NCBI RefSeq assembly: GCF_002646595.1
Contig: NZ_PDUD01000006.1
Span: forward strand, 1 to 42,286
Source of the DNA: Flavilitoribacter nigricans DSM 23189 = NBRC 102662
GTDB taxonomy: Bacteria; Bacteroidota; Bacteroidia; Chitinophagales; Saprospiraceae
Reading direction: 5' to 3'
Length of the DNA: 42,286 nucleotides
Positions 9,465 through 16,795 of this stretch are shown here, piece after piece. Numbering within the stretch: position 1 is the stretch's first letter; each line of letters starts with the position of its first letter. The notes beneath the pieces are model-generated. The model searched no databases, had not been told where the DNA came from, and worked only from the letters and a program-made list of their open reading frames with translations. The translations under genes were made by a program, and so were the position numbers.

Positions 9465-10535
9465 TTAGTAATGGTTCAAACAGTTTAAGTGTCGGCTGGT
9501 GATCCGGCAGGCGTGAGCCAGGTCCTCGAACCGGTGATCCGCCCGGATCAGAAAAGCCGGGTGGACTTGTTCCCGTGCTCCGGCCACCAGGAATATCCGG
9601 ATCCCGGCCTTGTCGAGTTCCAATTGTAATTGCTGCGCAAGCGGCCCCGGCATTCCTCCTAGTTTTTGCAATGGAAAGGTCGTGTTAGAATCAAGGATCC
9701 CGTATGGTCCAAGCTTGCTCCGGAAAAATTGCACATTGGACAATAGCCGCTCGCGACATCGGTGACCGTACTTTTGATTAATGAGTAAGGCACGGTGCCC
9801 GGCCATGACGGATGCATGATCCGGTGGACTACAATGCTGACGGGTCAGGCTGTCTTTTTTTACTTTTGCGATCCGCGGGTGGCTGCCCGCGAGTACCGCC
9901 AGCGGTGTACCGAAACCTTTAGCCAGCGAACTGCCGATGATCACATTTTCTGCCTGCAGGCCCAGCCAACGTAAGGTACCTCCGCCTCCCCGGCCGTAGG
10001 GCAGATCCGGAGTAGGTCCTTGCCCCAGAATACCGAGGGCCTGGGTATCATCCATCACTAAAAGACCTTTATGCGGGCTTAGAATTTCCAGATATTGTCG
10101 GATAGGCATTACGCTTTCGCAGTGGGTACACCAGCCATCGGTTATTATGACCGGCATGCGACCCGAAGCTTTAATCCGACCTTTTAACCCTCGATGATCA
10201 CCGTGGGAAAAAGTCATTACGGGAATTCGCTGGCCATTCAGCCATTTAGCACCCCAACCAGCAATTGGATAAGCTTCCCGATCGATAAAAACAGCCACCG
10301 GTCTCCGTCCCAGACTTTGGAAAAGATCCCAAAAAAGGTGCAGGGTGGATGGATAGAGCAAGCCTGCTTCCAGTCCCTGTAAGCGAGCGACTGATTGAGC
10401 CAGGGATATGGAAGCAGGATGTTCTTCCAGCAGGGCCGGTTTGCCATTGGTCAAAGGTAGCCGGGAAGTGAGCGCATTACTGCTGTGTTGCATACCTAGG
10501 TAGGACGCAGAACAGAAGTCGATAGATCTGCCCAC
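9465..10535 (-). CDS. BioF/KBL-like PLP-dependent alpha-oxoamine synthase homologue
   Basis: 356 residues, GTG start at 10535 directly abutting the TAA of the upstream gene (10536-10538), which suggests translational coupling. The fold-type-I signature is present: SASYLGM near the N-terminus, VMDDTQALGILG (~160-171) and GSSLAKGFG with Lys206 as the Schiff-base lysine. These match 8-amino-7-oxononanoate synthase, serine palmitoyltransferase and KBL, which condense an amino acid with an acyl-CoA. Two differences stand out: the His normally found in D-x-A-H-x-x-G is Gln165, and the protein is ~30-40 residues shorter than typical BioF. With no biotin genes nearby it probably has a locus-specific role, perhaps acylation or modification. 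The true substrate is unknown. Confidence 0.8.
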   Translation of the reverse strand: MGRSIDFCSASYLGMQHSSNALTSRLPLTNGKPALLEEHPASISLAQSVARLQGLEAGLLYPSTLHLFWDLFQSLGRRPVAVFIDREAYPIAGWGAKWLNGQRIPVMTFSHGDHRGLKGRIKASGRMPVIITDGWCTHCESVMPIRQYLEILSPHKGLLVMDDTQALGILGQGPTPDLPYGRGGGGTLRWLGLQAENVIIGSSLAKGFGTPLAVLAGSHPRIAKVKKDSLTRQHCSPPDHASVMAGHRALLINQKYGHRCRERLLSNVQFFRSKLGPYGILDSNTTFPLQKLGGMPGPLAQQLQLELDKAGIRIFLVAGAREQVHPAFLIRADHRFEDLAHACRITSRHLNCLNHY

Positions 10536-12461
10536 TTACCAGGATTCTTTTTTTACCTTACCATTTGTACTGGTTGTCGTTTTACCAGATCGGGTAGAGG
10601 AACCACTAGCCGCAGCCGGTTTCCCGTTACCGTTTTGTTGTTCCGACAGTCTTTTCGCCAGATGGTAAGAGGGTGGCCGGGTATCAACATCCGTGACCAT
10701 CGTTCTTTCCGCCGCCAGATCGATGCCGGTCACTGCGTGGTAGGCATGGATGTATTCCTGTACGGCCTGCCGCCAGAAATTGGCCCAGATCGCCGCCTGG
10801 TTGGCAGAAGTATTGGTGATACTCCAGCTACCAAAGCGGATGGATAAAAGCAATTGCTCTCCGAAAATGGCCAGATTGTTGAAATGGATGATCGAGGTGC
10901 CGGTCCAATCCATCATTTTGTTGACGGAGGCCACTCTGTCCATCCAGGGTTCCGGATAAGCGACCATGTTTCGACTCGGAATAAACTGACGGAATTCCGG
11001 ACGGGCCAGCAGGTACTGTTGCATCAACATCTCGATCCGTGCGGTGGAAGGTAGATCGCCGTAACCGTTGTGTGCTCCTTCGGCCAGGATGAGGTGTACT
11101 TCCCGCAGTGAATTTCGAATGGGGAAGGCATCCGCCTGAATTGTTTTGTTGTCTTCCTGCTTGTAAAACTGAGAGCAGAGGTTCAGCAACTTGTGAAAGG
11201 CCTCGATGAACCGGGAACGGCTGTCCGCCGGCCGAAAATCATTGATGGCTTTACCCTTAATGGAAAATCCATAATGATGATCGTATTCGTAGGCACGGCG
11301 CACTACGGATAGGCGGTGCTGCTCGTCCTGCACGTAGCCCCAGATCAGATTATTCAAAGGCTGTAGTGGATCAATGTGAAGGCCCGCCAGCGGATCATTT
11401 TTACCGCTACCCCGGATATTCTGGAAGCGACGGGTGATCACGTTGAGCACCTGTACCAGCATGGCTTCTTCGTGCCAGTAGGACCAGATCAATTCCAGGA
11501 AGCAGGGGTTGTTTAATTTGCTTACGATCAGTCCTTTGCAGGTACTTTGCACGATACCCCGGGGAGTGGTGGATGCTTCACTACTTACCCGTTTTTTACT
11601 TTTGCCGGTGTAAACCGGTTTTTCAATATTATCCAGTATCTGATCTATCGCCGTTAATTTCAGCGGAAGATCATTCAACTTATCCCTTACCAGATATAGA
11701 TAGGGAATAGTGAAAATATCCTTTATGGCCTGATTGTTAGGATCGGCCTGTTGGATCTGGACAATGTATTCGTTCCAGATCTGGTTGTATTCCGGCGGGG
11801 CATCGGCAATATTGAAAACCCTTTCCTCGATCAGATCATCGATCTCTCCCTCGTTAAAGACATCCATAGTTCCGGTAGGACTGACGTCGATCTCGCAATT
11901 GGTCATCACAAAAGCTTCCGTAGCGGCCTTAAGGGTCCGGTAGGAATCGGTATCATTAAAGGGTAGGAATCGATTTTTTACATTTCTGATCAGGTTGCTC
12001 CTCAGATTGTTTTCCTGAGGACCCGGGCCGCAGAAAAGCAGATCCATGTAATCCAGATAGTTGTTGAAACTCAGCCGTTTGGAACTTCGCAGGATCTTAA
12101 TCCATAAAGGCAGATCGGTAGAACGGGGGCGGTCGGTGCTCTTCAAAGCAACACCCACTTCGTTACTGGCGGGGGTCACCGTGAGGGTGCCCGTATTGAT
12201 GATATCGTCCCCATTTACAATGTCCAGGGTAAATCCCCGCGCCTCCAGGTTGGAAGTGTCTATTTCCCAGGTGTAGAGGTTAGCGTTCGCTTGTTTGGTA
12301 AATTTTTCCGGGGACAGTTCCTCAAATTCCTCCGGGCCCAATCTAAGCTGATACGGGCGTTCGTCTCCCAGCGGGTCGGGCTGGTCGATCAGTCTGATGG
12401 TCACCAGGCTGCCCTTTTTTACCGTTTCGGGTATGATCACTAATTGACTGTTATGGTCCAT
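10536..12461 (-). CDS. Large conserved-looking protein of unknown function
   Basis: 641 residues, no signal peptide or membrane span. Residues ~1-105 look like a small beta-sandwich (alternating hydrophobics, LTVTPASN end). Residues ~120-590 are mainly helical, with a strongly patterned core: IWGYVQDEQHRLSVVRRAYEYDHHYG, AEGAHNGYGDLPSTAR, ARPEFRQF-PSRNMVAYPEPWMDRV and FGEQLLLSIRFGSW. The tail (~600-641) is low-complexity Gly/Ser/Thr/Lys. I recall similar unnamed proteins from other bacteria in comparable neighbourhoods, but cannot name a family or check this. The conserved Asp-His-His, Glu-His-Asn and Tyr-Pro-Glu-Pro-Trp motifs suggest an enzyme or an assembly scaffold. It lies 62 bp after the HExxH gene and abuts the PLP-enzyme gene. 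Confidence 0.75.
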   Translation of the reverse strand: MDHNSQLVIIPETVKKGSLVTIRLIDQPDPLGDERPYQLRLGPEEFEELSPEKFTKQANANLYTWEIDTSNLEARGFTLDIVNGDDIINTGTLTVTPASNEVGVALKSTDRPRSTDLPLWIKILRSSKRLSFNNYLDYMDLLFCGPGPQENNLRSNLIRNVKNRFLPFNDTDSYRTLKAATEAFVMTNCEIDVSPTGTMDVFNEGEIDDLIEERVFNIADAPPEYNQIWNEYIVQIQQADPNNQAIKDIFTIPYLYLVRDKLNDLPLKLTAIDQILDNIEKPVYTGKSKKRVSSEASTTPRGIVQSTCKGLIVSKLNNPCFLELIWSYWHEEAMLVQVLNVITRRFQNIRGSGKNDPLAGLHIDPLQPLNNLIWGYVQDEQHRLSVVRRAYEYDHHYGFSIKGKAINDFRPADSRSRFIEAFHKLLNLCSQFYKQEDNKTIQADAFPIRNSLREVHLILAEGAHNGYGDLPSTARIEMLMQQYLLARPEFRQFIPSRNMVAYPEPWMDRVASVNKMMDWTGTSIIHFNNLAIFGEQLLLSIRFGSWSITNTSANQAAIWANFWRQAVQEYIHAYHAVTGIDLAAERTMVTDVDTRPPSYHLAKRLSEQQNGNGKPAAASGSSTRSGKTTTSTNGKVKKESW

Positions 12462-12523
12462 GATTATTTTTTTTGATGTAAAAAATTGAAAATTTCGAGC
12501 GGCTTCCGGTAAAGCGTAGGAAG

Positions 12524-13891
12524 CTACAGCACGCGTTTAAGCGCCCAGTACGTCAGCATATTTCTTAAATGTCGATTTTCACGCCGGGGTGAAATGACTT
12601 GATCGGCCCGGGCCTGACCGATGGCAGCGAAAACGATGGAAGGGCGATAACGCTTCATGTCCCGCGGGTTTTTCACCCATTGCTGGTAAAGCTGCCGCAG
12701 GCGCTTTGGCTGCCGGTACTCGACGGGAAATACTTCTCTGAGCATTTTTCCTTTTAGAGATGGAGGCCGGTGATTTACGAGCAGATCTGCAAATTCTGGA
12801 ACGAGCTGGTCCAGATGTTGGAAGATCCGACTTTTTTCAGGCCCCGCCAGTTTGATGGGATACAGACGATCCCAGAGCTGACGTAGTCGTTCCCACTGCT
12901 GATCGGGGAAAAGTACCGCTCCAAAGGCAATGCTCAGCCGAAGGCGTATCCAGGGCGGCGGATGAGGATCATCCGGTTTCAGGCGAAACACGAAATAGCT
13001 GGGTACACTTACCACGTTCATCAGTCCGGTAGTAGAGCCGATACCGATCATAGCTACACTCCAGAAGTCGGACAGGATCTCCGATATCCAGCGATCAAAC
13101 CAATTCCAGAGGGTAGCTGATTCCGGTTCCATTTTAACTCGTTCCTGGATGACCTTTCGCATGGAGGGGATCAATCCCAAAAGCGATGCCCCCTGATGAC
13201 CGACCTCATGGACCAGTGACGATGCAATCCCGGTAGAGATCATCCTCTCCCGGGGTACCCGGATGACGGCAACCGGATTCGATTTGCCGCCGGGTAAGCG
13301 GGTACGGGCACGCCGGATAGCGGCGCCGTGGCCGCGGTCGAGATAAGTAACCAGCGGCGGGGCTTTAAAATAAGACCCCTTGAGCAATAGCGTATCCTCC
13401 GCGAGTACATCCATGCCCGCCAGCCAGGTTCCCGTGTGGTGCTCGCTGCGTAAACTCAGTACGTCAGCGAAAATATCCAGACTGTCCAGCAACCAGTTGA
13501 ACTGAAGTTTTAACAGGGTATAAGCTTTTTGGGCGTCGGCCGCTCCAATTCGCTTATCGACCTGCAATAACTTCATAAAGTCCCTAACCTTGGCTTCCAT
13601 TTCCTGTACACCTTCCGAAAGGAGATACTGGATCCCCCTCCGGGCGGGGCGGGAGAGGCTAGCTGCTTCCACCATAGGCACCATTAGTGCGAAAGGTTGC
13701 ACTTGTCCCAGACGGCTAAGGAGAGCCTGAGCTTCGGAAATAAGAAAGGACCGATGATCGGTAAAACTGGATCGGGCAACAGACGTAGTCGAAAGTCTTC
13801 CGGCAGAAAGACGGCGGTGTTGAGGACCAACACGACCGGTCTTTCTGCGGAATTGCTTTAGCCTGGGGCCCTTGGTATCGGGAAACAACAT
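12524..13891 (-). CDS. Putative HExxH zinc metalloprotein of unknown function
   Basis: 455 residues, basic N-terminus, no signal peptide. Residues 228-232 are HEVGH in SLVHEVGHQGAS, a zincin motif, followed ~38 residues on by WISEILSDFW (Glu271/Asp275), which could supply the third zinc ligand as in gluzincins. Upstream are helical segments (~50-140). Downstream is a helical region with PPPWIRLRLSIAFGAVLFP. I do not recognise a named peptidase family, so proteolysis is likely but unproven. It is the first gene of the tightly packed five-gene minus-strand series. The 266 bp upstream of it holds no recognisable sigma-54 or TAnnTTTG promoter; it could be read through from the gene at 14158-14868 or use an unseen promoter. 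Confidence 0.7.
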   Translation of the reverse strand: MLFPDTKGPRLKQFRRKTGRVGPQHRRLSAGRLSTTSVARSSFTDHRSFLISEAQALLSRLGQVQPFALMVPMVEAASLSRPARRGIQYLLSEGVQEMEAKVRDFMKLLQVDKRIGAADAQKAYTLLKLQFNWLLDSLDIFADVLSLRSEHHTGTWLAGMDVLAEDTLLLKGSYFKAPPLVTYLDRGHGAAIRRARTRLPGGKSNPVAVIRVPRERMISTGIASSLVHEVGHQGASLLGLIPSMRKVIQERVKMEPESATLWNWFDRWISEILSDFWSVAMIGIGSTTGLMNVVSVPSYFVFRLKPDDPHPPPWIRLRLSIAFGAVLFPDQQWERLRQLWDRLYPIKLAGPEKSRIFQHLDQLVPEFADLLVNHRPPSLKGKMLREVFPVEYRQPKRLRQLYQQWVKNPRDMKRYRPSIVFAAIGQARADQVISPRRENRHLRNMLTYWALKRVL

Positions 13892-14157
13892 AACAAGGGG
13901 TTTTAAATTTTAACCTGAGGCCGGCCGGCATATGCCGGTAGACGTGAATGTATGCTGGGGAACACAAGTTCCTGGACGCCTATAAGTTAGTATCAACTCA
14001 CTACTAGCCAGAGACCGTGGAAAAGCGCATGGGTTTGACAGTGTATACGTAAAGTGGCTGTATAGCTGACGTTTACACTTATACACCTTTCCACTGCTGC
14101 CGGGGCGTAGTCTTGTTATCTACAGTTATAATTGTCCTGGTACTTACTCTTCTTAGC

Positions 14158-14868
14158 TTAGGCGCCAAAGAGTACGATCCGGTTTCCACGACGCATCCAA
14201 CGGCCTGATTTTCCTTTGGATCTACCCCGTCCTGCCCGGCTACCGGCACCTTTCAATAGACCGGGAGCATGTTTGCGGGCAGCAGCTTTAAAGCCTACTT
14301 GAACGGCTTTGGCGGCTGGCATTTTGGTGGACAATTTCATGGAATTCCGGGCGGCATTACCTCCGAAACGTACAAAGCGGCGGGCAATTTCAAATTCCTG
14401 ATCTTCAGCGCTCAGGCCTTCCAGTTCCATTTCGAACAGGTTGGAAGCCCAACTGCCAAGTTTGCTGCCTACTTTTCCGCCCAGGGGACCACCAAAATAG
14501 GTGCCAACGGCGCGTCCGGCAATGGGCAACGCTTTCTTAGCGACTTTCTTCAGCCCCTTTTTGGCGTAACTCCAGGCTTTGCCCGAATATTTTCTAACCC
14601 CCCGCTTAGCTTTTCTCCACAGGCTTTTGAGGAATTCGTCCATCTCCGCTTCATTGGTGACGGAGAGGAACTCCATGGCGAGTTCGGCTTCTTCCTCTTC
14701 GGAGAAAGGACTGTCGCTCATTTCGTATCCGAATTCATCATCGTATTCATCCTCGAATTCGTCTTCAAATTCGAATTCGTCATCAAACTCATCTTCGAAT
14801 TCGTAATCAAATTCGTCTTCGTAGTCGTAGCCATTGGCCTCATAAGTGGTTCTATCCAGATCGTGCAT
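14158..14868 (-). CDS. Acidic-repeat / cationic glycine-zipper protein
   Basis: 236 residues, sharply bipartite. Residues ~14-62 are almost only Glu, Asp, Phe and Tyr in (F/Y)-E/D-D/E-E/D repeats. Residues ~63-84 form a conserved-looking helix (EEEEAELAMEFLSV..EMDEFL). Residues ~85-145 are cationic, with a glycine zipper (ALPIAGRAVG, FGGPLGGKVGSKLG). The C-terminus is very basic and ends GRWMRRGNRIVLFGA. No Sec signal or lipobox is present. I recall this acidic-head/glycine-zipper architecture from unnamed proteins of other phyla; it has no established function known to me. The charge layout resembles a propeptide holding a membrane-active cationic segment in check (inference). It is preceded by a sigma-54 promoter and an activator gene, and followed on the same strand by two putative peptidases and a muramidase. 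Confidence 0.85.
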   Translation of the reverse strand: MHDLDRTTYEANGYDYEDEFDYEFEDEFDDEFEFEDEFEDEYDDEFGYEMSDSPFSEEEEAELAMEFLSVTNEAEMDEFLKSLWRKAKRGVRKYSGKAWSYAKKGLKKVAKKALPIAGRAVGTYFGGPLGGKVGSKLGSWASNLFEMELEGLSAEDQEFEIARRFVRFGGNAARNSMKLSTKMPAAKAVQVGFKAAARKHAPGLLKGAGSRAGRGRSKGKSGRWMRRGNRIVLFGA

Positions 14869-14911
14869 GATAAATGGTTTTGGTTATGAAATAAGTTCTG
14901 ACCCTTATTAG

Positions 14912-14926
14912 GCAAGCAACGTGCCA
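14912..14926 (-). promoter_or_regulatory. Sigma-54 (-24/-12) promoter
   Basis: The minus strand reads TGGCACGTTGCTTGC, which fits the sigma-54 consensus TGGCACG-N4-TTGC exactly, including the GG-N10-GC spacing. The -24 element is 14926-14920 and the -12 element 14915-14912. Transcription would start near 14900, about 32 nt before the start codon at 14868. A sigma-54 activator gene lies immediately on the other side. Confidence 0.85.
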
Positions 14927-15012
14927 AACGACTAAATGGAGGTTTTAAGAGGGGTTTTGCGAAAAAAATTGCGGAAAGCTGGATTTTGGCCTGATCAGTA
15001 CGAATTTTTTTT

Positions 15013-15048
15013 CGCCGTATGATACTTATTCTCAATACATCGCCGTAT
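15013..15048. promoter_or_regulatory. Direct repeat CGCCGTAT, possible activator site
   Basis: CGCCGTAT occurs at 15013-15020 and again at 15041-15048, a spacing of 28 bp, between the divergent acidic-protein and activator genes. It lies ~110-150 bp upstream of the predicted sigma-54 start, a usual distance for an upstream activator sequence. The role is inferred. Confidence 0.35.
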
Positions 15049-15094
15049 ATTATGTAGACTTATTTGTACCCAGTTAAATTTTCAGTTGAAATTC

Positions 15095-15109
15095 GGTTGC
15101 CCGGCAACC
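15095..15109. promoter_or_regulatory. Perfect inverted repeat, possible operator/UAS
   Basis: GGTTGCC-C-GGCAACC is a perfect 7-1-7 palindrome, 33 bp before the activator start and ~200 bp upstream of the sigma-54 promoter start. It could bind the Fis-type HTH of the activator, for autoregulation, enhancer action or both. Confidence 0.4.
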
Positions 15110-15142
15110 CAACCATTTACTAAACTCCAAAACCAAACCCCT

Positions 15143-16525
15143 ATGCTTGCCAACCAGCCCCTGCAGCAAGTGTGGCTACTCAGTCTGTCTGCCACTTACT
15201 CAAAGTCATTGGAAAATATCAGACAATGGCTCCTCCAGAAGAAAATTGATGGAATTCCCTACGAAAAGGCCGATTGTGATGTCGGTATCGTATTACTTGA
15301 TGAGACCTGCCTCGATGAAAGCGCGGTGGCCTCTTTAAAGGCCTGCCTGGAAAAGAGCAAACATATTATTGCGATCAATGCAGGTGAAGAGATTTTACCC
15401 TTCTACAAAGCCTGGGAGCTGCTCTGTCTCGGCATTGATGACATTTTACCGTGGCGCTACCAGGAACATATTGCTCAGATCATCCAAAACCGCCTCAATC
15501 GCTGGTCGATCGTGGAGCACACCCTGGAATCGGATCGGATCAGTAATCAACTGATCGGCAGTTGCCGGAAATGGAAAAAACTGCTTCGGCAGGTAGTGGA
15601 AATTGCCTGCTTTAGCAATGCACCGGTGCTCATTCTGGGAGAAAGCGGTACCGGAAAAGAATTGGTGGCACGGCTCATCCATGATCTGGATAAAAGACCG
15701 GATAAAGAGGACCTGGTCCTGCTGGATTGTTCCACCATCGTGCCGGATCTGTTCGGCAGCGAATTTTTTGGGCATGAGAAAGGAGCTTATACCAATGCGG
15801 TCTCTATTCGTGAGGGAGCTTTTGCCCTGGCCAATAAGGGCAGCCTCTTTTTAGATGAGATCGGAGAATTGCCACTCAATCTTCAGGCCGCTCTGTTGCG
15901 GGTTATTCAGGAAGGCACTTATAAGCGGATCGGAAGTAACCAATGGCGGAAAACCCGTTTTCGGCTGATCAGTGCTACCAACCGGGATCTGGTCGATTTT
16001 GCGGAAAAAGGTTCGTTTCGTCAGGATCTTCTATTTCGGATCAATGCGCTGACCATCCAACTTCCCAGTCTGGCCGAAAGAAAAGAAGATATCCCGGCAC
16101 TGGCGGCTCATTTCCTGCGGCAGGCCATGAACCGATCGGAAGTGCCGGACATTGAAAAACCGGTGTTGGAATACCTTATGACCCGGGAATATCGAGGAAA
16201 CTTACGGGAATTGAAACAGTTGATGTCCCGAATTGCGTATCGATACGCGGGTACCGGTGCGCTTACCCTGGGTTGCTTACCGGAGATTGACCGCGTGACG
16301 CCCACCCGGCGACCCCGTGATTGGCAAAATAACGGACTCAGAAATGCCATTCGCCTGGCTTTGGCCAATGGGGTTGGTCTGAAAGATATCAAACGTTCGG
16401 CCGGTGATATCGCCCTGGAAATGGCGGTGCAAATGGCGGAGGGACAATTGCCGGTAGCTGCCAAAAAACTGGGGGTCTCCGAACGCCTGGTCCAGGGTTG
16501 GTGGAAAGAAAAAAGGCAGGATTAA
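15143..16525 (+). CDS. Sigma-54-dependent transcriptional activator
   Basis: 460 residues from the ATG at 15143; the frame extends to a TTG at 15086, but that would place the palindrome 15095-15109 inside the gene. Residues ~10-120 resemble a degenerate receiver domain (GIVLLDE, IIAINAG, GIDDILPW) with no clear phosphoacceptor set. The AAA+ domain (~135-370) has Walker A GESGTGKE, Walker B GSLFLDEIGE, the arginine-finger region FRQDLLFRIN and REYRGNLREL. The sigma-54 contact loop reads GAYTNA instead of GAFTGA. The C-terminus has a Fis-like HTH (AAKKLGVSERLVQGWW). It should use ATP to open sigma-54 promoters, most obviously the one at 14912-14926, from which it is divergently oriented. The signal is unknown. 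Confidence 0.9.
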   Translation: MLANQPLQQVWLLSLSATYSKSLENIRQWLLQKKIDGIPYEKADCDVGIVLLDETCLDESAVASLKACLEKSKHIIAINAGEEILPFYKAWELLCLGIDDILPWRYQEHIAQIIQNRLNRWSIVEHTLESDRISNQLIGSCRKWKKLLRQVVEIACFSNAPVLILGESGTGKELVARLIHDLDKRPDKEDLVLLDCSTIVPDLFGSEFFGHEKGAYTNAVSIREGAFALANKGSLFLDEIGELPLNLQAALLRVIQEGTYKRIGSNQWRKTRFRLISATNRDLVDFAEKGSFRQDLLFRINALTIQLPSLAERKEDIPALAAHFLRQAMNRSEVPDIEKPVLEYLMTREYRGNLRELKQLMSRIAYRYAGTGALTLGCLPEIDRVTPTRRPRDWQNNGLRNAIRLALANGVGLKDIKRSAGDIALEMAVQMAEGQLPVAAKKLGVSERLVQGWWKEKRQD

Positions 16526-16714
16526 AAAGGGTGGTTCACTATAGGTAGGGATTTAATTAGTGTCCGGGAATCCCGACCCTTCGGGAGGCTGGGCAAGTTG
16601 TTCGATGGCTCGATTGTTCGATACTGAATGGATCGAAAGGATCGGCAGTGGAGCCATTGAACAATGGAGGCGTCAAGCGAGGAATAAGGAGCGTGGAACT
16701 GAGAAAACGTCCAT

Positions 16715-16745
16715 TTCCATATTATCATTTTCTTTGCTATGTTTG
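16715..16745 (+). promoter_or_regulatory. Bacteroidota-type promoter of the beta-helix gene
   Basis: TATGTTTG at 16738-16745 is an exact -7 box (TAnnTTTG), with a weak -33-like TTTC around 16714-16717. The start of transcription would be near 16751, ahead of the ATG at 16796. This also argues against the in-frame start at 16739. The rest of 16526-16714 shows nothing recognisable beyond a small CGGGA/TCCCG hairpin near 16565-16585. Confidence 0.55.
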
Positions 16746-16795
16746 TTGCGCAACCATGTTCTATAATTGGTATTGTGATTTTCAAACGAGACCTC

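Noticed and set aside
9465-10535. Biotin synthesis (bioF) assignment
   Set aside because: No other biotin genes nearby, the key His is Gln, and the protein is short; only the superfamily is supported.
13892-14157. Search for a second sigma-54 promoter ahead of the HExxH gene
   Set aside because: No GG-N10-GC site on the minus strand and no TAnnTTTG box; nothing else recognisable in this gap.
14701-14830. Repeated GAATTCGTC/TTCGAATTC units taken as a possible CRISPR or satellite
   Set aside because: They are codon repeats for the acidic F/E/D head, irregular in spacing and without spacers.
7109-14868. Prophage or contractile-injection locus
   Set aside because: A muramidase and proteases are present, but no sheath, tube, baseplate, spike, terminase, capsid or integrase genes were seen.
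14269-14889. Open frame antisense to the acidic-repeat protein, rich in Phe/Val/Glu
   Set aside because: Its pattern is the complement of the Glu/Asp/Phe codon repeats; the sigma-54 promoter and domain layout support the minus-strand gene.
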